This document shows, one piece after another, positions 46,839-56,115 of a stretch of 64,000 nt of DNA. How positions within the stretch are numbered: position 1 is the first letter of the stretch; each line of letters starts with the position of its first letter. The notes beneath the pieces are model-generated. The model saw only the letters and a program-made list of their open reading frames with translations. It was not told where the DNA came from and searched no databases. The DNA comes from Desulfobacter sp. (GTDB taxonomy: Bacteria; Desulfobacterota; Desulfobacteria; Desulfobacterales; Desulfobacteraceae): assembly GCA_028768525.1 (NCBI GenBank), contig CP054837.1, forward strand, positions 1,718,001 to 1,782,000, in the 5' to 3' direction. The translations under genes and the position numbers were made by a program.

Positions 46839-49800
46839 ATGTTTGAAGACGACGAAACCCTACAAATGTACATCGAAGAGTCCCTGGATCATCTTGCGGA
46901 TATTGAAAGCGATCTCTTAACGATTGAGGAAGGTGGGGAAAACATCGATCTCGACCTGGTAAACAATGTTTTCAGGGCTGCCCACTCCGTAAAAGGCGGG
47001 GCCGGTTTCATGGGACTGACGACCATTAAAGACCTTGCCCATCACCTTGAAAATGTACTGGGCCTTATCCGGAACAATGAGTTGATTCCGGACTCCAACA
47101 GGATTTCAGTGTTGTTAAAAGGGTTTGACGAACTTGAGAATCTTCTGAACAATATAGAAAGCAGCAATGAAGTGGACATTTCAAGCCATGTCAGTGCCTT
47201 GGAAAACATCACCAAATCATCCCTGCCAGAGGAACAGCAGGATATGGTATCTGAGATGGTGGATATTACACTTGCAGACGGAAGAACTTTCCGCCAGGTC
47301 TCCCTCTATGAATTGGAAAAAAACAAAGCCGAAGGCAAAAATCTCTTTTTGGTAGAATACGACCTGATCAACGATATTCAGCGAAAAAACAAAAATCCCA
47401 TTGAGGTCCTCAATAACCTTCTGAAAACAGGAACCATCGTTGATTCCAGGATTGATTTCGATTCCGTCGGCACCCTGGAAGACGCAGGCAGCCCGGCCAG
47501 AATCCCCTTTCAGGTTCTTTTTGCATCCATCATAGAAGAAGACATGGCTGAGACGCTCTTTGATCTCATGGACCGTTACATCCATCCGGTCACGGACGAT
47601 ATGATTGGCGTGGTCACTGAAGACCAAACGGCCAGGACAGCAATGGCCCAGGCAGACCCGGCCCCTGTGGCCGTCGAGACGCCTCAGCCGGCAGAAACTG
47701 CCGCTCAAGCCGCGGCACCGGTCCAGGCCCGGAAGGAAATCCAGCCCAATGTTGTCACAGAAAAAGTAACCAAGCAGAACGCCGAAACGGCCAAAACCCA
47801 GGACATCAGTCTGGGTGGCAAACCCCAGACTTCCCTGAGGGTCAATGTGGGACTTCTGGACACCTTGATGAACCTTGCCGGAGAACTGGTTCTCAGCCGG
47901 AACCAGCTGCTCCAGGGCATCAATTCATCCAATGTAAAGGCCACGGAGCTTTCCAGCCAGCGTATCGACATGATCACCTCCGAACTCCAGGAGGCCATCA
48001 TGAGGACACGGATGCAGCCCATCGCTAATATTCTCAACAAATTCAGCCGGGTGGTCAGGGACCTTTCCCAGCAGTTGGGCAAATCCATTGACCTGGAGAT
48101 AGAAGGCAAGGATGTTGAACTGGATAAAACCATTCTTGAATCCATTAACGATCCGCTGACCCATCTGGTCAGAAACTCCGTAGACCACGGAATCGAAACC
48201 CCTGTGGAAAGGGAGCAGATGGGTAAAAAGCCCACGGGCAACATTACCCTCAAAGCCTTCCATGATGCCGGCCAGGTCAATATCGTCATATCGGACGACG
48301 GCCGGGGCCTGGATCCAACAAAGATTGCAAAATCCGCCGTGAACAAAGGACTGATCACCGACGCCCAGATCGCAGAGATGTCGGACAAACAGAAAATGGA
48401 ATTGATTTTTCTGCCGGGGTTCTCAACAGCAAAAGAGATCACCGATGTCTCCGGACGCGGGGTGGGCATGGATGTGGTTGTCACCAACATCGAAACTTTA
48501 GGGGGGATCATCGAGCTTGATTCCACCCCCGGCCAGGGCACGGATATACAGATCAAGCTTCCTCTGACCTTGGCCATTATTCCAAGCCAGATCACATCGG
48601 TGGGCAATGAACGCTACGCCCTGCCCCAGGTCAACCTCAACGAACTGCTGAGGATTCCGGCCAGCCAGGTAAAGGAAAAAATAGAAAAAGTCGGTGATGC
48701 CGCCGTGGTCAGGCTCAGGGGAGAGCTTCTGCCCCTGCTGAACCTCTCTGAAATGCTGGGCATTGAAAGAACCTACACCGATCCCAACGATGATACGGAA
48801 CGGCCGGACAGAAGAAAAAACATTGCCGACCGGCGCTCTAAAACCCATCTTACAGGTGACGCCGCTTCTGAAGATGGCGGAGAAGAGGTCGTTCAGCGGA
48901 CGGGGGAAGACAGAAGATACCACGCCTCATCCGCCATGAACATCGCCGTGGTTTCCGCCGGCGCGTACAAGTACGGACTGGTGGTGGATCAACTCCACGA
49001 CTCCGAAGAAATCGTTGTCAAACCGGTGGGGCGCCACCTGAAAAAATGCACGGCCTATGCCGGTGCAACCATCATGGGTGACGGCAAGGTTGCCCTGATT
49101 CTGGATATTTCCAACCTGGCCCAGATGGCCGAACTTTCCACCGTGGCCGAAGCCGGGCAGATGGCCAAGGCTGCTGAAGAGGAGGCCGCTGCCAATGCTG
49201 ACAAGGTCGCACTGCTCACATTTAAAAACGGTGAAAGCGAACATTTTGCGGCCCCATTGAGCATAGTTGAACGGATCGAGCGGATCCAGACCTCAGCCAT
49301 AGAACAGATCGGAGACCGCAAAGTCGTCCAATACAGGGGCGGCTCCCTGCCGCTCTATGAACTTTCCCAGGTGGCCGAGGTCGAGGCCCTCCCGGAAAAA
49401 GAACAGCAGGAAGTCATTGTATTCAAGGTCAAGGACAAAGAATTGGGTCTCATGGTCACTCCGCCTGTTGACGCCCTGGAAGTCCGCCTTGACATTGATA
49501 CCAGCACCCTGAAACAGACCGCTGTCAGCGGCTCCATGATCATTAATGAACACACCACCCTGCTGGTGGATATTTTCGAACTGGTCAAAGCCCTGAATCC
49601 GGACTGGTTTGTCGATGATGTAAAGGCTGCAGCAGATATGGCTGAAGAGGGGGAAAAAATCATCCTTTTTGCAGAGGATTCTGCATTTTTCAGAAACCAG
49701 GTCAAAAAATTTATGGAGGATGACGGATTCAAGGTAATTGAAGCCGAAGACGGGCTCATCGCCTGGGAGCTGCTCAAGGAACGGGTGGATGAAATCGACC

Positions 49801-50021
49801 TTGTGGTCACTGACCTTGAAATGCCCAATATGGACGGTTTTGAACTGACCAAACGGCTGAAGTCAGATCCCAAGTACTCCCACCTCGGGGTGATTGCACT
49901 GACCTCACTCGCCAGCGAAGCACATATTGAGAAGGGGCGTGCCGTAGGTATAGATGAATACGAAATCAAGCTGGACCGTGAAAAACTGATGACCATCATC
50001 AAAAAATATTTGAATCTTTAA
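46839..50021 (+). CDS. cheA: CheA-type histidine kinase with tandem CheW-like domains and a receiver
   Basis: 1060-aa cytoplasmic kinase of a chemosensory array. Hpt domain with phospho-His 49 (AAHSVKGGAGF); P2-like partner-binding domain (about 140-255); Ala/Pro/Gln linker; dimerisation helices (about 330-395, MNLAGELVLSRNQL); ATPase core with HLVRNSVDHGIE, SDDGRGLDP and GRGVGMDVV. The first CheW-like domain (about 577-775) holds an Arg/Asp-rich insert (about 645-697). A second CheW-like domain (about 787-935) follows, then a C-terminal receiver with phospho-Asp about 991 (VVTDLEMPNMDG). Classical CheA has one CheW-like domain and no receiver. Good ribosome site (AGGAG). Heads an operon with cheW, cheB and cheR. 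Confidence 0.95.
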   Translation: MFEDDETLQMYIEESLDHLADIESDLLTIEEGGENIDLDLVNNVFRAAHSVKGGAGFMGLTTIKDLAHHLENVLGLIRNNELIPDSNRISVLLKGFDELENLLNNIESSNEVDISSHVSALENITKSSLPEEQQDMVSEMVDITLADGRTFRQVSLYELEKNKAEGKNLFLVEYDLINDIQRKNKNPIEVLNNLLKTGTIVDSRIDFDSVGTLEDAGSPARIPFQVLFASIIEEDMAETLFDLMDRYIHPVTDDMIGVVTEDQTARTAMAQADPAPVAVETPQPAETAAQAAAPVQARKEIQPNVVTEKVTKQNAETAKTQDISLGGKPQTSLRVNVGLLDTLMNLAGELVLSRNQLLQGINSSNVKATELSSQRIDMITSELQEAIMRTRMQPIANILNKFSRVVRDLSQQLGKSIDLEIEGKDVELDKTILESINDPLTHLVRNSVDHGIETPVEREQMGKKPTGNITLKAFHDAGQVNIVISDDGRGLDPTKIAKSAVNKGLITDAQIAEMSDKQKMELIFLPGFSTAKEITDVSGRGVGMDVVVTNIETLGGIIELDSTPGQGTDIQIKLPLTLAIIPSQITSVGNERYALPQVNLNELLRIPASQVKEKIEKVGDAAVVRLRGELLPLLNLSEMLGIERTYTDPNDDTERPDRRKNIADRRSKTHLTGDAASEDGGEEVVQRTGEDRRYHASSAMNIAVVSAGAYKYGLVVDQLHDSEEIVVKPVGRHLKKCTAYAGATIMGDGKVALILDISNLAQMAELSTVAEAGQMAKAAEEEAAANADKVALLTFKNGESEHFAAPLSIVERIERIQTSAIEQIGDRKVVQYRGGSLPLYELSQVAEVEALPEKEQQEVIVFKVKDKELGLMVTPPVDALEVRLDIDTSTLKQTAVSGSMIINEHTTLLVDIFELVKALNPDWFVDDVKAAADMAEEGEKIILFAEDSAFFRNQVKKFMEDDGFKVIEAEDGLIAWELLKERVDEIDLVVTDLEMPNMDGFELTKRLKSDPKYSHLGVIALTSLASEAHIEKGRAVGIDEYEIKLDREKLMTIIKKYLNL

Positions 50022-50053
50022 TGCCTGAAGGGCATCCGCTTTAGGAGAGGAAA

Positions 50054-50503
50054 ATGGACCAAACTGCGATTGACAGCACATCAAATGATCTTGAGTTTTC
50101 CACTTTTTACGTGGGAGGGGCATTGTGCGGGATTAATATACTCAATATCCAGGAAATCAATAAGCACTTTGAAATCACCAAGGTTCCCCAGGCCGCAGAT
50201 TATATTAAGGGTATACTTAACCTGAGGGGGCGCATCGTCACCATCATTGACCTGGGCAAAAAACTGGGTCTGGACCCGGCAACCCAGGACAAAGACAACC
50301 GGAACATCATCGTCAATTCAGAAGATGAACACATCGGCCTCCTTGTTGACGCCATCTCAGATGTGGTGCTGGCCCAGAAAGACGACATTGAGCCCGCGCC
50401 TTCCAACATCGGCGGGGTGAAAGGCAAATATTTTCAGGGTGTGCTGAAAACTGAAAATCAACTTATTGGAATTCTTGATATTGATGAGGTGCTAAAAGAA
50501 TAA
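50054..50503 (+). CDS. cheW: Chemotaxis coupling protein CheW
   Basis: 149-aa adaptor that links receptors to CheA. Opens FSTFYVGGALCGINILNIQEI and contains GILNLRGRIVTIIDLGKKLGL and LLVDAISDV, the standard double beta-barrel pattern. GGAGAGG lies before the ATG. Its stop overlaps the cheB start (TAATG). Confidence 0.96.
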   Translation: MDQTAIDSTSNDLEFSTFYVGGALCGINILNIQEINKHFEITKVPQAADYIKGILNLRGRIVTIIDLGKKLGLDPATQDKDNRNIIVNSEDEHIGLLVDAISDVVLAQKDDIEPAPSNIGGVKGKYFQGVLKTENQLIGILDIDEVLKE

Positions 50504-51606
50504 TGGAACCCATTAAAGCCGTCGTGGTGGATGATACCATTGTCTACCGGAAAATTGTGGGGGACGTCCTAAAATCCATCCCGGGCATCGATGTGGTGGG
50601 AACGGCCAACAACGGTAAAATCGCATTGTCCAAAATCCGGACCCTGAAACCGGATCTCATCACCCTTGATATCGAAATGCCGGAAGTCAACGGCATTGAG
50701 GTACTTCAAGAACTGAAAAAAATGGACAATCCGCCCATGGTCGTGATGCTCTCCACCCTGACCCAGGAAGGCAGTGAAATGACCATCAAAGCCCTGGAGT
50801 TGGGGGCGATTGATTTTGTAGCCAAACCCGAAGAGGGGAAAATGGCAGACAATTTGCTCAAGGTGAAAACCGCCCTTGAGCCCATTGTCAATCTCATCAA
50901 ACGACGCAGGGGCGCACCAATCTCCCTTACACGAACGGCGAAGCCGACGGCACGGCCCGCTGTTTCCCCCGTTAAAAAGCCGGCGGGCGCCGTAAAAGCC
51001 CCGGCCATTCCCCGGAGTGTGATCACCAAGTCCGAAATTATCGGTATCGGTATTTCCACCGGGGGCCCCAATGCCCTGACCAAAATGATTCCCATGCTGC
51101 CTTCTGGATTTAAAGCGCCCATCCTGATTGTCCAGCATATGCCTCCCATGTTCACGGCCTCTTTGGCCAACAGCCTGAATAATAAATCCAAATTGGAGGT
51201 AAAAGAAGCTGAAGAAGGAGATATCATCCAGGCAGGAAAAGTATTCATTGCCCCCGGCGGGAAGCAGATGAAAATTGTTGCCGGTGCCGACGGGCTGACC
51301 CGTAAAATAAAAATTACCGACGACCCGCCTGAAAACTCGTGCAAACCATCGGTGGATTATCTGTTCCGCTCCATTGCACAGCATTATGTGGGCCGCGCCA
51401 CCGGTGTGATCATGACCGGCATGGGGTCCGACGGCTCCAAGGGCCTGGCTCAGATGAAACAGAATGGAAGTATTGTCATTGCCCAGGATGAAGAAAGCTG
51501 CACCGTTTTTGGCATGCCCAAAGAACCCATTGAAACCGGGCTGGCAGATGTCATCGCCCCATTGGATAGGATCGCGGAGGAAATCGTGAGGACCGTGGCC
51601 CCTTAA
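50503..51606 (+). CDS. cheB: Chemotaxis protein-glutamate methylesterase CheB
   Basis: 367-aa response regulator that removes methyl groups from receptors and deamidates them. Receiver with D10/D11 and phospho-Asp 56 (ITLDIEMPEVNG), a Pro/Ala/Lys linker (about 140-175), then the esterase with GIGISTGGP (Ser about 185), VQHMPP (His) and TGMGSDG (Asp) forming the catalytic triad. Starts within the cheW stop codon. Its presence implies methylatable receptors elsewhere in the genome. Confidence 0.97.
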   Translation: MEPIKAVVVDDTIVYRKIVGDVLKSIPGIDVVGTANNGKIALSKIRTLKPDLITLDIEMPEVNGIEVLQELKKMDNPPMVVMLSTLTQEGSEMTIKALELGAIDFVAKPEEGKMADNLLKVKTALEPIVNLIKRRRGAPISLTRTAKPTARPAVSPVKKPAGAVKAPAIPRSVITKSEIIGIGISTGGPNALTKMIPMLPSGFKAPILIVQHMPPMFTASLANSLNNKSKLEVKEAEEGDIIQAGKVFIAPGGKQMKIVAGADGLTRKIKITDDPPENSCKPSVDYLFRSIAQHYVGRATGVIMTGMGSDGSKGLAQMKQNGSIVIAQDEESCTVFGMPKEPIETGLADVIAPLDRIAEEIVRTVAP

Positions 51607-51632
51607 CCACCAGACCCTAAAGCCGATACCCT

Positions 51633-52478
51633 ATGATGACCAAAACCACAGTAACTCCAGGGGAGTTCAAACTATTTGCCCAGTATATCCTGGAAATTTC
51701 GGGGATAGCCTTGGATGTCGGAAAAGAATATCTTCTCGAAACCCGGCTGAACCCCATTTTGGGTAAATACGGCTGCACCTCATATTCGGAGCTGCTGAAA
51801 AAGGCCAAGCTGGATTTCAAAAAAGAAATCGAAAACCAGATTATTGATGCCATTTCCACCAATGAGACATACTTTTTCAGGGACAAATCCCCTTTTCAGC
51901 TGCTTCAGCATAAAATTTTCCCTGATCTCATTGACAAACGGTCATCCAAAAGTATTGGCAAACCCACCATCAGGCTGTGGAGCGCAGCCAATTCAACGGG
52001 CCAGGAAATCTACAGCATTGCCATGACTCTTCTGGAAATGGGAGTGACGCCCAAGGATTACAATATCAGGCTCTTTGGCACGGACATTTCAGATGCCGCC
52101 ATTGCCCAGGCCAGCTACGGCACTTACAATAAATTTGAAGTGGCCCGGGGGCTTGACCCCATGCGGCTGAATAAATATTTCGACCCTGTCGATGACCGGT
52201 ATAAAATCAAGGACGAACTGCGGGCCATGGCCCAGTTTAAAAAAATGAACCTGATGAAACCGTTTGTTGGCCTTGGCAAATTTGACATTGTCCTGTGCAG
52301 GAATGTGATGATTTATTTTACCAGCGAGGACCGGCGCAAAATCTATGCAAACATTGCCAAAGTCCTGGAACCGGACGGTTACCTGCTCATCGGGTCCACG
52401 GAATCCCTGGTCAACGACACAGACCTGTTTGCATCCAATAAATATTTAAACTCAGTCTTTTACCAATTTAAAAATTGA
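51633..52478 (+). CDS. cheR: Chemotaxis protein methyltransferase CheR
   Basis: 281-aa SAM-dependent enzyme that methylates receptor glutamates. Helical N-terminal domain (about 1-80) with TNETYFFRD; SAM site RLWSAANSTGQEIYSIAM (usual AACSTGEEPYS is changed at three positions); LFGTDISDAAI and VLCRNVMIYF. Two adjacent ATG codons (51633, 51636) are possible, both with a poor ribosome site, 26 nt after cheB. Confidence 0.95.
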   Translation: MMTKTTVTPGEFKLFAQYILEISGIALDVGKEYLLETRLNPILGKYGCTSYSELLKKAKLDFKKEIENQIIDAISTNETYFFRDKSPFQLLQHKIFPDLIDKRSSKSIGKPTIRLWSAANSTGQEIYSIAMTLLEMGVTPKDYNIRLFGTDISDAAIAQASYGTYNKFEVARGLDPMRLNKYFDPVDDRYKIKDELRAMAQFKKMNLMKPFVGLGKFDIVLCRNVMIYFTSEDRRKIYANIAKVLEPDGYLLIGSTESLVNDTDLFASNKYLNSVFYQFKN

Positions 52479-52491
52479 ATAGGCCGATTTC

Positions 52492-54159
52492 ATGGGAACC
52501 ATCAGTGCAAAAGAATTTATAGACGAACTTATTTTCTGCCTAAAAGAGGAGGATGTGGTCAAGGCCAAAGCCCTGCTTCAATTTGCCTCGGATGCCAACG
52601 TCAATGTGCAGATCCAAAAACGGGCGTTGATCGAACTTGCCAAAGGGCCGGACAGGGTGGTTTTTCCACTTCTTGAGTTCCTCACCAAAATAGAGATTTC
52701 CGATCCTGAAGTTCAGGAAGGGCTGTACGACCTTATTCTGGATAAGGCCTACGGCAATACCGATCTGGTTTTAGATTATATTACCGAAAATGAGAAACCC
52801 ACCCGGATACAATTCATCCGGGCCGTCGGCGACCTTCTTCTGACTGATCTGGGACCGGCACTGGGTGCTGTTGTTCGCACGGAAACCGATTCGGATATCC
52901 TTGAAACCGCTGTCAATGCTTTAGGCGCTCTCCGCCAGGATACCGACCTGGATCTGTTTTCCTCCCTGGCCGCCCATCCGGACCTGCCGGTACGCAAAGC
53001 GGCCATTTTTGCCATTGCCGAGAATAAGAGCCGGGAGGCAGTAGACCACCTGGTTAATTTTCTGGGCGATGACCCGGAGACCAATAAATTTGCCGTGGAG
53101 GCACTGGCCGAAGTCCAGGACCTGTATGCCCTTGAGAAAATTACCGGCCTGCTGGCCTCCCCCATCACCATCGTCAGGGACACGGCCATTGACCAGTTGA
53201 TGAAACTGGGCTCCAAGGCAACGCCGCTGTTGACCCGTGCCTTTAAGAACGCTGAAGCCGATTACATGGTCCATCTGATCACCACCCTGGGATACATCAA
53301 GGACACCGCAGCCATCTCAGCCATCATTGATGTCATCAACACCCAGCCCAAGGATCCCAACATCAGGCAGGCCGCCTACGAGGCCATGGAAAGGATACCA
53401 TCCCCCAAAACTGCCATCTGCCTGGCCCAGGGCCTGCAGGATCCGGTGGAAGCCGTAAGAATGAGCGCAGCCAGGGCCATTGATAAGAACCTGTCCAAAC
53501 CCCTTGTGGCCGGGTTGAAAAACATCATCCGGGAAGACAATGACGGTGCCAAACGGACGGTTGGCGCACTTATTGATACAGAGGCCAGCAATATTTTTAA
53601 TTTTCTGGTTCAGGAAGACGCCTTTAAATCCATTGCCAAGACCCATGTTCTTGAAAACGCAGCCCCTGCCACCCGAAAGGCGTTTCTCAAACACATGGAC
53701 GGCATCGGGCAAAAAACGTTTATCAAGGATGTCATCCAACAGGTGAAGGACAACGGAAAGGCAGAGCGCGGCAATAGAATCATTGTTGTGGATGATTCAA
53801 AGATGATGCTCAAACTCTACCAGAACAAGCTGTCGGCGCTGGGGCTGACCCCCGAGGCATACAGCCGGCCCGAGGATGCCATTCCCAAAATCCTGGCCGG
53901 CAATGCGGACCTTGTGATCACAGATCTTAACATGCCCAATATCAGCGGGCTGGAACTGACGGCTGCCATACGGAAAAAATTCACCCGCAAGGACCTGCCG
54001 ATCCTCATGATCACGACCCAGAGCGACTTTGTAAGTGAAAACGGCGGGATGGATGTCAACGATGCCATGCTCAAGAAATCAGGGATAAACAAGGTATTGC
54101 ACAAGCCCTTTTCAGATGAGGCCTTTAAAGAAACGATTCTCGAATTCCTGAAACCCTGA
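52492..54159 (+). CDS. HEAT-repeat protein with C-terminal receiver domain
   Basis: 555-aa protein of the chemosensory operon with no close characterised relative known to me. Residues about 20-420 form helical HEAT-like repeats (for example AVNALGALRQDTDLDLFSSL, VRKAAIFAIAENKSREAVDH, VRMSAARAIDKNLSK). Residues about 430-555 are a full CheY-like receiver: acidic pair VDDS, phospho-Asp about 479 (VITDLNMPNISG), Thr (MITTQ) and Lys (VLHKPF). It has no output domain, so phosphorylation by CheA may alter what the HEAT scaffold binds (inference). ATG 14 bp after cheR; its stop overlaps the next gene start (TGATG). Confidence 0.9.
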   Translation: MGTISAKEFIDELIFCLKEEDVVKAKALLQFASDANVNVQIQKRALIELAKGPDRVVFPLLEFLTKIEISDPEVQEGLYDLILDKAYGNTDLVLDYITENEKPTRIQFIRAVGDLLLTDLGPALGAVVRTETDSDILETAVNALGALRQDTDLDLFSSLAAHPDLPVRKAAIFAIAENKSREAVDHLVNFLGDDPETNKFAVEALAEVQDLYALEKITGLLASPITIVRDTAIDQLMKLGSKATPLLTRAFKNAEADYMVHLITTLGYIKDTAAISAIIDVINTQPKDPNIRQAAYEAMERIPSPKTAICLAQGLQDPVEAVRMSAARAIDKNLSKPLVAGLKNIIREDNDGAKRTVGALIDTEASNIFNFLVQEDAFKSIAKTHVLENAAPATRKAFLKHMDGIGQKTFIKDVIQQVKDNGKAERGNRIIVVDDSKMMLKLYQNKLSALGLTPEAYSRPEDAIPKILAGNADLVITDLNMPNISGLELTAAIRKKFTRKDLPILMITTQSDFVSENGGMDVNDAMLKKSGINKVLHKPFSDEAFKETILEFLKP

Positions 54160-56099
54160 TGCCCCTGTCGCCCAGAAAACTGGCCGGGGTCCTGATTTTT
54201 TTCGGACTGCTCACCGGCGCGATGGCCGGCGGGTTCTACGGACTCATATACGACCTGCCGGAGATCAACCGGTTAAAGCAGTTCAAGCCATCTTCGGTCA
54301 CCCAGGTGTATTCTGCAGACAACAAAATCATTTCACGTTTTTACCTGGAAAAACGGTTTCCCGTCAGCATTGATGCCATCCCCCAGACACTGGTGGATGC
54401 CCTCATTGTAACTGAAGACCGGAATTTCTTCAGTCATGCAGGAGTTAACCTAAAGGCCATTGCCCGGGCCATCATCCATGACATCCGGGCCGGCAGCTTC
54501 AAGCAGGGGGCCTCCACCCTTACCCAGCAACTGGCAAAGACCCTGTTCCTCTCTTCTGAAAAATCCATTGTCCGTAAAATCCGGGAGGCCATTCTGGCCA
54601 TCCAGATCGAACGGCGGTATACCAAGAAGGAAATCCTGGAACTCTACTTAAATCAGATTTATCTTGGTTCCGGTACCTACGGGGTTGAAGCGGCGGCAAG
54701 GACGTATTTCAACACGTCTGTGGAGGGGTTGACCCTTGGACAGGCCGCCCTCATTGCCGGCCTTCCCAAGGCCCCCAGTGTATACTCTCCCTTGAAAAAT
54801 CCGGATCTTGCCAGACGCCGGCGGGCCACGGTGCTCAGGCTCATGCTGGAGAGGGGGGTCATCTCTGAACCTGCCCATGCTGCCGCCAGCGCCGAACCGG
54901 TTTCCATACCGGACCACGCCCCGAAAATGCAGCCGGCGCCCTATTTCACCGCCTTTTTGAAAAAGCATATTCCCGAAATGACCCGGGGGGAGTATTCAAC
55001 CGGGGGCCTGTCCATTTTCACCACCCTCAATCTCGGCCTCCAGACCGTTGCAGAAAATTCGGTCCGCCGCCATCTGGCCCGGCTTGAAAAACGAATGAAG
55101 AAAAACGGACGCCCCTCTCCGGATCCCCAGGCCGCACTCATCGCCCTGGATGTCCACACCGGCGCCATTCGGGCCATGGTCGGGGGACGGGACTTTAGGA
55201 CAAGCCCTTTCAACCGGGCTGTACAGGCCAAGCGCCAGCCCGGTTCGGCATTCAAGCCCCTGGTGTATGCAGCGGCCCTGGAACAGGGATATGAACAGAA
55301 TCATCTCCTTCTCGACGCCCCCCTCTCCTATGATCTTTCAGGGGGCAAAACCTGGAAGGTCAACAATTTTTCCAGGTCATTTATGGGTGAAATCACATTC
55401 CGTAAAGCCCTGGCATTGTCCAAAAATACACCGGTTGTCCGCCTGGCAGAACGGCTTGGCCCTGAAACCGTCATATCATTTGCCCGGAAAGCCGGAATTA
55501 CCGCCCCGCTGTCCCCCTACCTTTCCCTGGCTCTGGGCACGGAAGAGGTAAGCCTCATAGAACTGACATCGGCCTATTCCTGCTTTGCCAACCGCGGCAT
55601 CCGGGCCCTGCCCCACGCCGTTGACCGCATCCTGGACAGGGAGGGGCAGCAGATATTCCGGCACACCCCTAAAAAAGAATCGGTGACAAACCGGACCACC
55701 GCAGCCCTGACCGCAGATATGCTCAGGGCTGTGGTCTATGAAGGCACAGGCAGAAAAGCCGCCCATATCAAAAAGGATATCGGTGGAAAAACAGGCACCA
55801 CCGATAAATACAAAGATGCATTATTTATCGGATTCAGCCCGGATACGGCCTGCGGGGTATGGGTGGGCAACGATGATGCCACCTCCCTGGGGCCCTATGA
55901 AACCGGTGCCAGGGCCGCCCTTCCCATATGGGTCGATTATATGGAGGCCTTTCTGGCCGGCCGCCCCTTCCAATATTTTGATATACCCGACGGTACGGAC
56001 ATGGTATATATCCGCCCGGATTCCGGTATCCGTGTGCCCGGGCCGGGAACCGGCGTTGTCAGGGCACTGCTAAGGACGGTGTCCCAGACTAAAAAATGA
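54159..56099 (+). CDS. Class A penicillin-binding protein (PBP1-type)
   Basis: 646-aa bifunctional peptidoglycan synthase anchored by one N-terminal membrane helix (about 8-30). Glycosyltransferase domain: VTEDRNFFSHAGVN (catalytic Glu about 86), GASTLTQQLAKTLFL, RKIREAILAIQIER, and LNQIYLGSGTYG. Transpeptidase domain: Ser about 363 in RQPGSAFKPL, SKNT and KTGTT. Length is at the short end for PBP1A, without large C-terminal additions. The start codon overlaps the HEAT-receiver stop by 1 nt, so translation is coupled to the chemosensory operon. PBP1A or PbpC type cannot be settled by eye. Confidence 0.94.
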   Translation: MPLSPRKLAGVLIFFGLLTGAMAGGFYGLIYDLPEINRLKQFKPSSVTQVYSADNKIISRFYLEKRFPVSIDAIPQTLVDALIVTEDRNFFSHAGVNLKAIARAIIHDIRAGSFKQGASTLTQQLAKTLFLSSEKSIVRKIREAILAIQIERRYTKKEILELYLNQIYLGSGTYGVEAAARTYFNTSVEGLTLGQAALIAGLPKAPSVYSPLKNPDLARRRRATVLRLMLERGVISEPAHAAASAEPVSIPDHAPKMQPAPYFTAFLKKHIPEMTRGEYSTGGLSIFTTLNLGLQTVAENSVRRHLARLEKRMKKNGRPSPDPQAALIALDVHTGAIRAMVGGRDFRTSPFNRAVQAKRQPGSAFKPLVYAAALEQGYEQNHLLLDAPLSYDLSGGKTWKVNNFSRSFMGEITFRKALALSKNTPVVRLAERLGPETVISFARKAGITAPLSPYLSLALGTEEVSLIELTSAYSCFANRGIRALPHAVDRILDREGQQIFRHTPKKESVTNRTTAALTADMLRAVVYEGTGRKAAHIKKDIGGKTGTTDKYKDALFIGFSPDTACGVWVGNDDATSLGPYETGARAALPIWVDYMEAFLAGRPFQYFDIPDGTDMVYIRPDSGIRVPGPGTGVVRALLRTVSQTKK

Positions 56100-56115
56100 A
56101 AACAAAGGAAGGATC

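Noticed and set aside
47705..48607. 300-codon minus-strand frame opposite cheA
   Set aside because: Shadow frame with Ser/Arg-rich composition typical of antisense reading.
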